Positions 36,003 to 51,122 of a DNA stretch of 64,000 bases are shown here, piece by piece. The stretch lies in assembly GCA_964019135.1 (NCBI GenBank), contig CAXHSH010001379.1, positions 186,001 to 250,000 on the forward strand, written 5' to 3'. Source of the stretch: Arenicola marina (taxonomy: Eukaryota > Annelida > Polychaeta > Arenicolidae). Made by a program: the position numbers and the translations under genes. Position 1 is the stretch's first letter, and each line of letters opens with the position of its first letter. The notes beneath the pieces are model-generated. The model did not search any database, had not been told where the DNA came from, and saw nothing but the letters and a program-made list of their open reading frames with translations.

Positions 36003-37362
36003 ATGTCTCAGGGAAGGCATCAGGGAGGGCATCAGAGAGGGCATCAGGAAGGGCATCAGCAAAGGCATCAGATCGACATCCCCCAGGTCGCGCATCCGGG
36101 AGGGCATGAGGGTGGGCATCAGAAGGACATTCCCCGGGGAGGGCATCAGGGAAGGCATCAGAATGACATGCCTCAGGGAAAACCTCAGGGAGGGCAACAT
36201 GGAGGGCATGAGAAGGACATCCCCAGGAAGGGAGTCATGGAGGGCATCAGGGAGAGCATTAAATGGACATCGCCCAGGGAGGGCATCAGGGAGAGCATCA
36301 TGGAGAGGATCAGCTGGCCATCCCCCAGGGAGGGCATCAGGGAGAGCATCATGGAGAGGATCAGCTGGCCATCCCCAAGGGAGGGCATCAGGGAGGGCAT
36401 CAGGGAGGTCATCAGCGAGGACATCAGAAGGACATCCCCCAGGGAGGGCATTAGAGAGGGTATTCAGGGAGGGCATCAGATGGACATCCCCAAGGGAGGG
36501 CATCAGGGAGGGCTTCATGCAGAGAATCAGATGGACATCCCCCAGGGAGGGCATCAGGGAAGGCATCAAGGAGGGCATCAGGGAGGGCATCAGAAGTACA
36601 GCCCCCAGGGAGGGCATCACGGAGGGCATCACGCGGGGCATCAAATGGACATCTCCCAGGGAGGGCATCAGGGAGAGCATCAGATGGAAATCCCCCAGGG
36701 AGGGCATCATAGAGGGCATCAGATGGAAATCCCTCAGGGAGGGCATCATGGAGGGCGTCAGAAGGACATCCAACAGGGAGGGCATCAGGGAGGGCTTCAG
36801 GGGGAGCATCAGATGGACATCCGCCAAGGAGGCCATCAGATAGACATCCCCCAGGGAGGGAATCAGGGATGGCATGCGATGGAAATCCCCCAGGGAGGGC
36901 ATCAGTGAGAGCCTCAAACAGAGAATCAGATGGACATCTCCCAGGGAATGCATGAAGGAGGGCATCAGGGAGGGCATCAGAAGTACATCCCCCAGGGAGG
37001 GCATCAGGGAGGGCATCAGATGGACATCCCCCAGGTAGGGCATCAGATGGACATCCCCCAGGGAGGGCATCAAGAAGGGCATCAGGGAAGGCATCAGAAG
37101 AACATCCCCCAGGGACAGCGTTAGGTAAGGCATCAGGGAGGGCATCAGAGAGGGCATCATTTGGTCATCCCCCAGTGAGGGCGTCAAGGATGGCATCAGA
37201 GAGAGCATCAGATGGACATCCCCCAGGGAGGGCATCAGGGAGGGCATCAGAAGGAGCATCAGATGGACATACCCCAGGGAGGGCATCAGGGAGGACATCA
37301 TCAGAAGGACACCCCCCGGGGAGGGCATCAGGGAGAGCATCAGGGAGAGCATCAGATGCTCT
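36003..37362. repeat. G+C-rich cassette 6 (1,360 bp, type alpha)
   Basis: The counterpart of cassette 4 at an offset of 16,738 bp. It has the same doubled 54-bp segment. A private change GCTTCATGCAGAG lies near 36510, where the others have GCTTCAGGCAGAG. The right near-palindrome is at 37346-37362. Confidence 0.92.
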
Positions 37363-40300
37363 AAACACACCAGATTGCAGCATTACACCTGCCAAAACAC
37401 CCGGTACGAGCGACATACTGCTCAAAACACTCGCTTTTAGGGACATACTACTCATAACATTCGCTTTTAGAGATATACTTCACCCAACACTCAGTTATAG
37501 CGACATCATGTACAAATCACTCGGCTTTAGCGATATACAACACAAACAGACATGATTCGATCATTTTATTAAGCAAAAAAACACTCGGTACAAGCGATAT
37601 ACTGCTAAAAACACCCGGTTTTAGGTACATGCTCCACAAAACATTCGGTTATAGTGACATACTGCGCAAACCACACTCGGTTTTAGCGATATACTATTCA
37701 AAACATTCGCTTTTATGGGCATACTACTAAAAACATTCGCTTTTAGGGATATACAACATCGAACACTTAGTTATAGCGGCATACTCTACAAATCACTCGG
37801 CTTTAGCGATATACAACTAAAAACATACATGGTTCGATCAATTTATTAACCAAAACACTCGGTTCTAACGATATACTACTCAAAACACTCTGTTTTAAGG
37901 ATTTACTACATATAACACTCGAGATATACTGTACAAAACACTCGGTTATAGCGACATACTGCACAAAACACACTCGGTTTTAGCGACATATTATTCAAAA
38001 CACCCGCATTTATGGATATACTACACCAAACTCTCAGGTATGGCGACATTCGGTACAAAACACTCGGCTTTAGTGATATACAACACAAACAAACATGGTT
38101 CGATCATTTTCTTGACCAAAACACTCGGTTCTATCGATATACTGCTCAAAACACTCTGTTTTAAAGATTTACTATACAAAAAACTCGGTTATAGCGGCAT
38201 TCGGTACAAAACACTCGGCTTTAGCGATATGCAACACAAACAAACTTGATTCGATCATTTTCTTGACCAAAACACTCGGTTCTACCGATATGCTACTCAG
38301 AAGACTCGTTTTAGGGACATACTACTAAAAAACATTCGCTTTTAGGGATATACTTCACCCAACACTCTGTTATAGCGACATCCTGTACAAATCCCTCGGC
38401 TTTAGCGATATACAACACAAACAGAAATGATACGATCATTTTATTAACCAAAACACTCGGTACGAGCGATATACTGCTAAAAACACCCTTCACAAAACCT
38501 TCAGTTAAAGCGACATACTGTATAAAACAGACGTTTTTAGCGATATACTATTTAAAACACTCGCTTTTAGGGATATGCTACACAAAACACTCTGTTATAG
38601 CGGCATACTGTACAAATCAGTCGCCTTTAGCGATATACACCACAAACACACATGGTTCGACCATTTTATGAATCAAAACACTATACTGCTCAAAACACTC
38701 GGTTTTAGGGATTTACAATACAAAACACTCGGTTATAGCGATATACTGTACAAAACGCTCGGTTGTAGTGACATACTGTACAAAACACTCGGTTTTAGCA
38801 ATATATTAGGGAAGCACACCAGATTCCAGTATTCCACTTACCAAAACACCCGGTACGAGAGATATACTGCTCAAAACACACGGTTATAGCAACATAATGT
38901 ACATCACACTCGGTTTTAGCCACATAGTACGTTAACACACCAGATTGCATCATTACACCTGCCAAAACAACCGGTACGAGCGATATACTGCACAAAACAC
39001 TCGGTTTTAGGGACATACTGCACAACCCATCCGGTTAAAGCGACATACTGTACAAAACACTCGGCATTAGCGATAAACAACACAAACAAACATGATTGGA
39101 TCATATGCTTGACCAAAACACCGGGTTCTACCGATGTACTGCTCAAAACACTCGGTTTTAGGGATATACTACACCAACACTTAGTTATAGCGGCATACTC
39201 TACAAATCACTCGGCTTTAGCGATATACAACACAAACACACATGGTTCGATCATTTTATTAACCAAAACACTCGGTTCTAACGATATACTACTCAAAACA
39301 CTCGCTTTTAGAGATATGCTACACAAAACCCTCGGTTATACCGACATTCTGTACAAAACCCTCGGGTTTTAGGGACATACTACTCAAAACACTCGCTTTT
39401 AGGGATATACTTCACCCAACACTCAGTTATAGCGAAAAACGGTACAAAACACTCGGCTGTAGTGATATAGAACACAAGCAAACATGATTCGATCATTTTC
39501 TTAAACAAAACACTCGGCTCGACCGATATACTGCTCAAAACACTCGCCTTTAGGGACATACTACTAAAAACATTCGCTTTTAGGAATATGCATCACCCAA
39601 CACTCAGTTAAAGCGACATCATGTACAAATCACTCGACTTTAGCGATATACAATACAAACAGACATGATTCGATCATTTTATTAAGCAAAACACTCGGTA
39701 CAAGCGATATACTGCTAAAAACACCCGGTTTTAGGTACAAAATACACAAAACATTCGGTTATAGCGACATACTGCGCAAACCACACTCGGTTTTAGCGAT
39801 ATACTATTCAAAACACTCCCTTTTAGGGACATACTACTAAAAGCATTCGCTTTTAGGGATATACAACATCGAACACTTAGTTATAGCGGCATACTCTACA
39901 AATCACTCGGCTTTTATCGATATACAACTCAAACACACATGGTTCGATCATTTTATTAACCAATATACTCGGTTCTAACGATATACTACTCAAAACACTC
40001 TGTTTTAAGGATTTACTACATATAACACTCGGTTATAGCGATATACTGTAAAACACACTCGGTTATAGCGACATATTGTACAAAACAGTCGGTACGAGCG
40101 ATATACAGCTCAAAACATACGGTACAAAACACTCGGCTTTGGTGATATACAACACAAACAAACATGGTTCGATCATTGTATTAACCAAAACACTCGGTTC
40201 TATCGATGTACTGCTCAAAAAACTCGCTTTTAGGGATATACTAGACGAAGCACTCAGTTATAGGAATTTACTGTACAAAACACTCGGTAATAGCGACATA

Positions 40301-43300
40301 CTCTACAACACACCCGGTTTTAATGATATACTACTCCAACACTCGCCTTTAGTTACATACTATATCAAACACTTAGTTATAGCGGCATACTCTACAAATC
40401 ACTCGGCTTTAGCGATATACAACACAAACACACATGGTTCGATCATTTTATTAAACAAAACGCCCGGTTCTAACGATATACTGCTCAAAACACTCGCTTT
40501 TAGGGATATACTACACCAAACTCTCAGGTATAGCGACATACGGAACAAAACACTCGGCTTTAGTAATATACAACACAAACAAACATGATTCGATCATTTT
40601 CTTGACCAAAACACTCCGTTCTACCGATATGCTACTCAAAACACTCGCTTTTAGGGATATGCTACACGAAGCACTCGGTTATAGGGATTTACTGTACAAA
40701 ACACTCGGTAATAGCGGCATACTCTACAAATCACTCGGTTTTAGCCATATACAACACAAACACACATGGTTCGATCATTTTATTAACCAAAACACTCTGT
40801 TCTAACGATATACTACTCAAAACACTCGGTTTTAAGGATTTACTACACATAACACTCGGTTATAGCGATATACTGTAAAAGACCCTCGGTTATAGCGAAA
40901 TATTGTACAAAACACTCGGTTTTAGCGACATACTAGGGAAGCACACCAGATTCCAGTATTCCACTTCCCAAAACACTCGGGAAGAGCGATATGCTGCTCA
41001 AAACACTCGGTACGAGCGATATACTGCTCAAAACACTCGGTACGAGCGATATACTACTCAAAACACTCGGTACGAGCGATATACTGCTTAAAACACTCGG
41101 TTATATCGACATACTGCACAAAACACAAACGGTTTTAGCGATATATTATTCAAAACACTCGCTTTTAGGGATATACTATACCAAACTCTCAGGTATAGCG
41201 ACATACGGTACAAAACACTCGGCTTTAGTGATATACAACACAAACAAACATGATTCGATCATTTTCTTGACCAAATCACTCGGTTCAATCCATATGCTGC
41301 TCAAAACACTCGGTTTTAGGGATTTACCATACAAAACACTCGGTTATAGCGACATATTCTACAACACACCCTGTTTTAATGATATACTACTCAAAACACT
41401 CGCTTCTAGGGACATACTATGCAAAACACTCGGTTATAGCGACATACTGCATAAAATACACTCGGTTTTAGCGATAGATTATTCAAAACACTCGCTTTTC
41501 GGGATATACTACACCAAACTCTCCGGTATAGCGACATACGGAACAAAACACAAACGGTTTTAGCGATATATTATTCAAAACACTCGCTTTTAGGGATATA
41601 CTACACCAAACTCTCAGGTATAGCGACATTCGGTACAAAACACTCGGCTTTAGCGATATAAAACACAAACAAACATGATTCGATCCTTTTCTTGACCAAA
41701 ACACTCGCGTTTAGGGATATGCTACACGAAACACTCGGTTATAGGGATTTACTGTACAAAACACTCGGTAATAGCGACATACTCTACAACACACCCGGTT
41801 TTAATGATATAGTACTCCAACACTCGCCGTTAGTTATATACTACATCAAACACTTAGTTATAGCGGCATACTCTACAAATCACTCGGCTTTAGCGATATA
41901 CAACACAAACACACATGGTTCGATCATTTTATTAACCAAAACGCTCGGTTCTAACGATATACTGCTCAAAACACTCGGTGTTGCTGATTTACTACGTATA
42001 ACACTCAATTTATATACTGTTAAACACACTCAGTTATAGCGAAATATTGTACAAAACACTCGGTTTTAGCGACATACTAGGGAAGCACACCAGATTCCAG
42101 TATTCCACCTCCCAAAACACTCGGTAAGAGCGATATACTGCTCAAAACACTCGGTACGAGCGATATACTGCTCAAAACACTCGGTTATAGCGACATACTG
42201 CACAAAACACACTCGGTTTTAGCGATATATTATTCAAAACACTCGCCTTTAGGAATATACTACACCAAACTCTCAGGTATAGCGACATACGGTACAAAAC
42301 AGTCGGCTTTAGTGATATACAACACAAATACACATGATTCGATCATTTTCTTGACCAAAACACTCGGTTCTACCGATATACTGCTCAAAACACTCGGTTT
42401 TATGGATTTTCTACACAAAACACTCCGTTATAGCGACAGTCGGTACAAAACACTCGGCTTTAGCGATATAAAACACGAACAAACATGATTCGATCATTTT
42501 CTTGACCAAAACACTCGCTTTGAGGGATATACTACACGAAGCACTCGGTTATAGGGATATACTGTACAAAACACTCGGTAATAGCGACATACTCTACAAC
42601 ACACTCTGTTTTAATGATATACTACTCAAAACACTCGCTTTTAGTGACATACTATGCAAAACACTCGGTCATAGCGACATACTGCACAAAACACACTCGG
42701 TTTTAGTGATATATTATTCAAAACACTCGCTTTTAGGGATATACTACACCAAACTCTCCGGTATAGCGACATACGGAACAAAACACTCGGCTTTAGTGAT
42801 ATACAACACAAACAAACATGATTCGATCATTTTCTTGACCAAAACACTCGGTTCTACCGATATGCTACTCAAAACACTCGCTTTTAGGGACATACTACTA
42901 AAAAAACATTCGCTTTTAGGCATATACTTCACCCAACACTCAGTTATAGCGACATCCTGTACAAATCCATCGGCTTTAGCGATATACAACACAAACAGAA
43001 ATGATACGATCATTTTATTAACCAAAACACTCGGTACGAGCGATATACTGCTAAAAACACCCTTCGCAAAACCTTCAGTTAAAGCGACATACTGTATAAA
43101 ACAGACGTTTTTAGCGATATACTATTTAAAACACTCGCTTTCAGGGATATGCTACACAAAACACTCTGTTATAGCGGCATACTGTACAAAACAGTCGTCT
43201 TTAGCGATATACACCACAAACACACATGGTTCGACCATTTTATTAATCAAAACACTCGGTTCTACCGCCATACTACTCAAAACACTCGGTTTTAGGGATA

Positions 43301-43654
43301 TACAATACAAAACACTCGGTTATAGCGATATACTGTACAAAACGCTCGGTTGTAGTGACATACTGTACAAAACACACGGTTTTAGCAATATACTAGGGAA
43401 ACACACCAGATTCCACTTACCAAAACACCCGGTACGAGAGATATACTGCTCAAAACACACGGCTATAGCAACATAATGTACATCACACTCGGTTTTAGCC
43501 ACATAGTACGTTAACACACCAGATTGCATCATTACACCTGCCAAAACAACCGGTACGAGCGATATACTACTCAAAACACTCGCTTTTAGAGATATGCTAC
43601 ACAAAACCCTCGGGTATACCGACATACTGTACAAAACACTCGGGTTTTAGGGAC
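37363..43654. repeat. 30-bp monomer array, segment 7
   Basis: 6,292 bp, matching segment 5 in length and layout at an offset of 16,738 bp. It includes the 13-bp loss near 38682 and an empty cassette site at 39367-39378. A private change TTATAGTGACATAC lies near 37649. Confidence 0.9.
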
Positions 43655-44936
43655 ATGTCTCAGGGAAGGCATCAGGGAGGGCATCAGAGAGGGCATCAGG
43701 AAGGGCATCAGCAAAGGCATCAGATCGACATCCCCCAGGTCGCGCATCCGGGAGGGCATGAGGGTGGGCATCAGAAGGACATTCCCCGGGGAGGGCATCA
43801 GGGAAGGCATCAGAATGACATGCCTCAGGGAAAACCTCAGGGAGGGCAACATGGAGGGCATGAGAAGGACATCCCCAGGAAGGGAGTCATGGAGGGCATC
43901 AGGGAGAGCATTAAATGGACATCGCCCAGGGAGGGCATCAGGGAGGGCATCAGGGAGAGCATCAGGTGGACATCCCCCAGGGAGGGCATCAGGGAGAGCA
44001 TCATGGAGAGGATCAGCTGGCCATCCCCAAGGGAGGGCATCAGGGAGGGCATCAGGGAGGTCATCAGCGAGGACATCAGAAGGACATCCCCCAGGGAGGG
44101 CATTAGAGAGGGTATTCAGGGAGGGCATCAGATGGACATCCCCAAGGGAGGGCATCAGGGAGGGCTTCAGGCAGAGAATCAGATGGACATCCCCCAGGGA
44201 GGGCATCAGGGAAGGCATCAAGGAGGGCATCAGGGAGGGCATCAGAAGTACAGCCCCCAGGGAGGGCATCACGGAGGGCATCACGCGGGGCATCTGATGG
44301 AAATCCCCCAGGGAGGGCATCATAGAGGGCATCAGATGGAAATCCCCCAGGGAGGGCATCATGGAGGGCATCAGAAGGACATCCAACAGGGAGGGCATCA
44401 GGGAGGGCTTCAGGGGGAGCATCAGATGGACATCCGCCAAGGAGGCCATCAGATAGACATCCCCCAGGGAGGGAATCAGGGATGGCATGCGATGGAAATC
44501 CCCCAGGGAGGGCATCAGTGAGAGCCTCAAACAGAGAATCAGATGGACATCTCCCAGGGAATGCATGAAGGAGGGCATCAGGGAGGGCATCAGATGGACA
44601 TCCCCCAGGTAGGGCATCAGATGGACATCCCCCAGGGAGGGCATCAAGGAGGGCATCAGGGAAGGCATCAGAAGAACATCCCCCAGCGACAGCGTTAGGT
44701 AAGGCATCAGGGAGGGCATCAGAGAGGGCATCATTTGGTCATCCCCCAGTGAGGGCGTCAAGGATGGCATCAGAGAGGGCATCAGATGGACATCCCCCAG
44801 GTAGGGCATCAGGGAGGGCATCAGAAGGAGCATCAGATGGACATACCCCAGGGAGGGCATCAGGGAGGACATCATCAGAAGGACACCCCCCGGGGAGGGC
44901 ATCAGGGAGAGCATCAGGGAGAGCATCAGATGCTCT
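43655..44936. repeat. G+C-rich cassette 7 (1,282 bp, type beta)
   Basis: The counterpart of cassette 5 at 16,738 bp, with the same two 39-bp losses. It differs by a few bases, such as CCCCAGGTAGGGCATCAGGG near 44796, which cassette 3 also has. The right near-palindrome is at 44920-44936. Confidence 0.92.
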
Positions 44937-47900
44937 AAACACACCAGATTGCAGCATTACACCTGCCAAAACACCCGGTACGAGCGACATACTGCTCAAA
45001 ACACTCGCTTTTAGGGACATACTACTCATAACATTCGCTTTTAGGGATATACTTCACCCAACACTCAGTTATAGCGACATCATGTACAAATCACTCGGCT
45101 TTAGCGATATACAACACAAACAGACATGATTCGATCATTTTATTAAGCAAAAAAACACTCGGTACAAGCGATATACTGCTAAAACACCCGGTTTTAGGTA
45201 CATGCTCCACAAAACATTCGGTTATAGCGACATACTGCGCAAACCACACTCGGTTTTAGCGATATACTATTCAAAACATTCGCTTTTATGGGCATACTAC
45301 TAAAAACATTCGCTTTTAGGGATATACAACATCGAACACTTAGTTATAGCGGCATACTCTACAAATCACTCGGCTTTAGCGATATACAACTAAAAACATA
45401 CATGGTTCGATCAATTTATTAACCAAAACACTCGGTTCTAACGATATACTACTCAAAACACTCTGTTTTAAGGATTTACTACATATAACACTCGAGATAT
45501 ACTGTACAAAACACTCGGTTATAGCGACATACTGCACAAAACACACTCGGTTTTAGCGATATATTATTCAAAACACCCGCATTTATGGATATACTACACC
45601 AAAGTCTCAGGTATGGCGACATTCGGTACAAAACACTCGGCTTTAGTGATATACAACACAAACAAACATGGTTCGATCATTTTCCTGACCAAAACACTCG
45701 GTTCTATCGATATACTGCTCAAAACACTCTGTTTTAAAGATTTACTATACAAAAAACTCGGTTATAGCGGCATTCGGTACAAAACACTCGGCTTTAGCGA
45801 TATGCAACACAAACAAACTTGATTCGATCATTTTCTTGACCAAAACACTCGGTTCTACCGATATGCTACTCAGAAGACTCGTTTTAGGGACATACTACTA
45901 AAAAAACATTCGCTTTTAGGGATATACTTCACCCAACACTCTGTTATAGCGACATCCTGTACAAATCCCTCGGCTTTAGCGATATACAACACAAACAGAA
46001 ATGATACGATCATTTTATTAACCAAAACACTCGGTACGAGCGATATACTGCTAAAAACACCCTTCACAAAACCTTCAGTTAAAGCGACATACTGTATAAA
46101 ACAGACGTTTTTAGCGATATACTATTTAAAACACTCGCTTTTAGGGATATGCTACACAAAACACTCTGTTATAGCGGCATACTGTACAAATCAGTCGCCT
46201 TTAGCGATATACACCACAAACACACATGGTTCGACCATTTTATGAATCAAAACACTCGGTTCTACCGCTATACTGCTCAAAACACTCGGTTTTAGGGATT
46301 TACAATACAAAACACTCGGTTATAGCGATATACTGTACAAAACGCTCGGTTGTAGTGACATACTGTACAAAACACTCGGTTTTAGCAATATATTAGGGAA
46401 ACACACCAGATTCCAGTATTCCACTTACCAAAACACCCGGTACGAGAGATATACTGCTCAAAACACACGGTTATAGCAACATAATGTACATCACACTCGG
46501 TTTTAGCCACATAGTACGTTAACACACCAGATTGCATCATTACACCTGCCAAAACAACCGGTACGAGCGACATACTGCACAAAACACTCGGTTTTAGGGA
46601 CATACTGCACAACCCATCCGGTTAAAGCGACATACTGTACAAAACACTCGGCATTAGCGATAAACAACACAAACAAACATGATTCGATCATATGCTTGAC
46701 CAAAACACCCGGTTCTACCGAAGTACTGCTCAAAACACTCGGTTTTAGGGATATACTACACCAAACACTTAGTTATAGCGGCATACTCTACAAATCACTC
46801 GGCTTTAGCGATATACAACACAAACACACATGGTTCGATCATTTTATAAACCAAAACACTCGGTTCTAACGATATACTACTCAAAACACTCGCTTTTAGA
46901 GATATGCTACACAAAACCCTCGGTTATACCGACATTCTGTACAAAACCCTCGGGTTTTAGGGACATACTACTCAAAACACTCGCTTTTAGGGATATACTT
47001 CACCCAACACTCAGTTATAGCGAAAAACGGTACAAAACACTCGGCTGTAGTGATATAGAACACAAGCAAACATGATTCGATCATTTTCTTGAACAAAACA
47101 CTCGGCTCGACCGATATACTGCTCAAAACACTCGCCTTTAGGGACATACTACTAAAAACATTCGCTTTTAGGAATATGCATCACCCAACACTCAGTTAAA
47201 GCGACATCATGTACAAATCACTCGGCTTTAGCGATATACAATACAAACAGACATGATTCGATCATTTTATTAAGCAAAACACTCGGTACAAGCGATATAC
47301 TGCTAAAAACACCCGGTTTTAGGTACAAAATACACAAAACATTCGGTTATAGCGACATACTGCGCAAACCACACTCGGTTTTAGCGATATACTATTCAAA
47401 ACACTCCCTTTTAGGGACATACTACTAAAAGCATTCGCTTTTAGGGATATACAACATCGAACACTTAGTTATAGCGGCATACTCTACAAATCACTCGGCT
47501 TTTATCGATATACAACTCAAACACACATGGTTCGATCATTTTATTAACCAATATACTCGGTTCTAACGATATACTACTCAAAACACTCTGTTTTAAGGAT
47601 TTACTACATATAACACTCGGTTATAGCGATATACTGTAACACACACTCGGTTATAGCGACATATTGTACAAAACAGTCGGTACGAGCGATATACTGCTCA
47701 AAACATACGGTACAAAACACTCGGCTTTGGTGATATACAACACAAACAAACATGGTTCGATCATTGTATTAACCAAAACACTCGGTTCTATCGATGTACT
47801 GCTAAAAAAACTCGCTTTTAGGGATATACTAGACGAAGCACTCAGTTATAGGAATTTACTGTACAAAACACTCGGTAATAGCGACATACTCTACAACACA

Positions 47901-50900
47901 CCCGGTTTTAATGATATACTACTCCAACACTCGCCTTTAGTTACATACTATATCAAACACTTAGTTATAGCGGCATACTCTACAAATCACTCGGCTTTAG
48001 CGATATACAACACAAACACACATGGTTCGATCATTTTATTAAACAAAACGCCCGGTTCTAACGATATACTGCTCAAAACACTCGCTTTTAGGGATATACT
48101 ACACCAAACTCTCAGGTATAGCGACATACGGAACAAAACACTCGGCTTTAGTAATATACAACACAAACAAACATGATTCGATCATTTTCTTGACCAAAAC
48201 ACTCGGTTCTACCGATATGCTACTCAAAACACTCGCTTTTAGGGATATGCTACACGAAGCACTCGATTATAGGGATTTACTGTACAAAACACTCGGTAAT
48301 AGCGGCATACTCTACAAATCACTCGGTTTTAGCCCTATACAACACAAACACACATGGTTCGATCATTTTATTAACCAAAACACTCTGTTCTAACGATATA
48401 CTACTCAAAACACTCGGTTTTAAGGATTTACTACACATAACACTCGGTTATAGCGATATACTGTAAAAGACCCTCGGTTATAGCGAAATATTGTACAAAA
48501 CACTCGGTTTTAGCGACATACTACGGAAGCACACCAGATTCCAGTATTCCACTTCCCAAAACACTCGGGAAGAGCGATATGCTGCTCAAAACACTCGGTA
48601 CGAGCGATATACTGCTCAAAACACTCGGTACGAGCGATATACTACTCAAAACACTCGGTACGAGCGATATACTGCTTAAAACACTCGGTTATATCGACAT
48701 ACTGCACAAAACACAAACGGTTTTAGCGATATATTATTCAAAACACTCGCTTTTAGGGATATACTATACCAAACTCTCAGGTATAGCGACATACGGTACA
48801 AAACACTCGGCTTTAGTGATATACAACACAAACAAACATGATTCGATCATTTTCTTGACCAAATCACTCGGTTCAATCCATATGCTGCTCAAAACACTCG
48901 GTTTTAGGGATTTACCATACAAAACACTCGGTTATAGCGACATATTCTACAACACACCCTGTTTTAATGATATACTACTCAAAACACTCGCTTCTAGGGA
49001 CATACTATGCAAAACACTCGGTTATAGCGACATACTGCATAAAATACACTCGGTTTTAGCGATAGATTATTCAAAAAACTCGCTTTTCGGGATATACTAC
49101 ACCAAACTCTCCGGTATAGCGACATACGGAACAAAACACAAACGGTTTTAGCGATATATTATTCAAAACACTCGCTTTTAGGGATATACTACACTAAACT
49201 CTCAGGTATAGCGACATTCGGTACAAAACACTCGGCTTTAGCGATATAAAACACAAACAAACATGATTCGATCCTTTTCTTGACCAAAACACTCGCGTTT
49301 AGGGATATGCTACACGAAACACTCGGTTATAGGGATTTACTGTACAAAACACTCGGTAATAGCGACATACTCTACAACACACCCGGTTTTAATGATATAG
49401 TACTCCAACACTCGCCGTTAGTTATATACTACATCAAACACTTAGTTATAGCGGCATACTCTACAAATCACTCGGCTTTAGCGATATACAACACAAACAC
49501 ACATGGTTCGATCATTTTATTAACCAAAACGCTCGGTTCTAACGATATACTGCTCAAAACACTCGGTGTTGCTGATTTACTACGTATAACACTCAATTTA
49601 TATACTGTTAAACACACTCAGTTATAGCGAAATATTGTACAAAACACTCGGTTTTAGCGACATACTAGGGAAGCACACCAGATTCCAGTATTCCACCTCC
49701 CAAAACACTCGGTAAGAGCGATATACTGCTCAAAACACTCGGTACGAGCGATATACTGCTCAAAACACTCGGTTATAGCGACATACTGCACAAAACACAC
49801 TCGGTTTTAGCGATATATTATTCAAAACACTCGCCTTTAGGAATATACTACACCAAACTCTCAGGTATAGCGACATACGGTACAAAACAGTCGGCTTTAG
49901 TGATATACAACACAAATACACATGATTCGATCATTTTCTTGACCAAAACACTCGGTTCTACCGATATACTGCTCAAAACACTCGGTTTTATGGATTTTCT
50001 ACACAAAACACTCGGTTATAGCGACAGTCGGTACAAAACACTCGGCTTTAGCGATATAAAACACGAACAAACATGATTCGATCATTTTCTTGACCAAAAC
50101 ACTCGCTTTGAGGGATATACTACACGAAGCAGTCGGTTATAGGGATATACTGTACAAAACACTCGGTAATAGCGACATACTCTACAACACACTCTGTTTT
50201 AATGATATACTACTCAAAACACTCGCTTTTAGTGACATACTATGCAAAACACTCGGTCATAGCGACATACTGCACAAAACACACTCGGTTTTAGTGATAT
50301 ATTATTCAAAACACTCGCTTTTAGGGATATACTACACCAAACTCTCCGGTATAGCGACATACGGAACAAAACACTCGGCTTTAGTGATATACAACACAAA
50401 CAAACATGATTCGATCATTTTCTTGACCAAAACACTCGGTTCTACCGATATGCTACTCAAAACACTCGCTTTTAGGGACATACTACTAAAAAAAACATTC
50501 GCTTTTAGGCATATACTTCACCCAACACTCAGTTATAGCGACATCCTGTACAAATCCATCGGCTTTAGCGGTATACAACACAAACAGAAATGATACGATC
50601 ATTTTATTAACCAAAACACTCGGTACGAGCGATATACTGCTAAAAACACCCTTCGCAAAACCTTCAGTTAAAGCGACATACTGTATAAAACAGACGTTTT
50701 TAGCGATATACTATTTAAAACACTCGCTTTCAGGGATATGCTACACAAAACACTCTGTTATAGCGGCATACTGTACAAAGCAGTCGTCTTTAGCGATATA
50801 CACCACAAACACACATGGTTCGACCATTTTATTAATCAAAGCACTCGGTTCTACCGCTATGCTACTCAAAACACTCGGTTTTAGGGATATACAATACAAA

Positions 50901-51122
50901 ACACTCGGTTATAGCGATATACTGTACAAAACGCTCGGTTGTAGTGACATACTGTACAAAACACTCGGTTTTAGCAATATACTAGGGAAACACACCAGAT
51001 TCCACTTACCAAAACACCCGGTACGAGCGATATACTACTCAAAACACTCGCTTTTAGAGATATGCTACACAAAACCCTCGGTTATACCGACATACTGTAC
51101 AAAACACTCGGGTTTTAGGGAC
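44937..51122. repeat. 30-bp monomer array, segment 8
   Basis: 6,186 bp. It follows segment 6 without the 1,496-bp addition and with a 121-bp deletion at 51018-51027 just before cassette 8. An empty cassette site is at 46955-46966. The third higher-order unit starts at 50090, which matches 18111 and 34849. Confidence 0.9.
51018..51027. other. 121-bp deletion junction before cassette 8
   Basis: Other copies have AAAACACCCGGTACGAG and, 121 bp later, AAAACAACCGGTACGAG (35770 and 35891 in unit B). Here the first runs into the sequence following the second, with the crossover inside CCGGTACGAG. The ACACCAGATT spacer that normally precedes the cassette is lost. As a result a plus-strand frame reads from the 30-mers into the cassette (50859-52028), which shows how easily frames fuse in this array. 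Confidence 0.85.

Larger units (their letters stand above)
34849..50089. repeat. 15,241-bp higher-order unit B
   Basis: The counterpart of unit A without the 1,496-bp addition and with one base fewer in an A run near 45180 (CTGCTAAAACACCCGG). It contains cassettes 6 and 7. Single-base differences from A that I noticed lie near 35148, 35527, 36513 and 37655. Confidence 0.88.
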
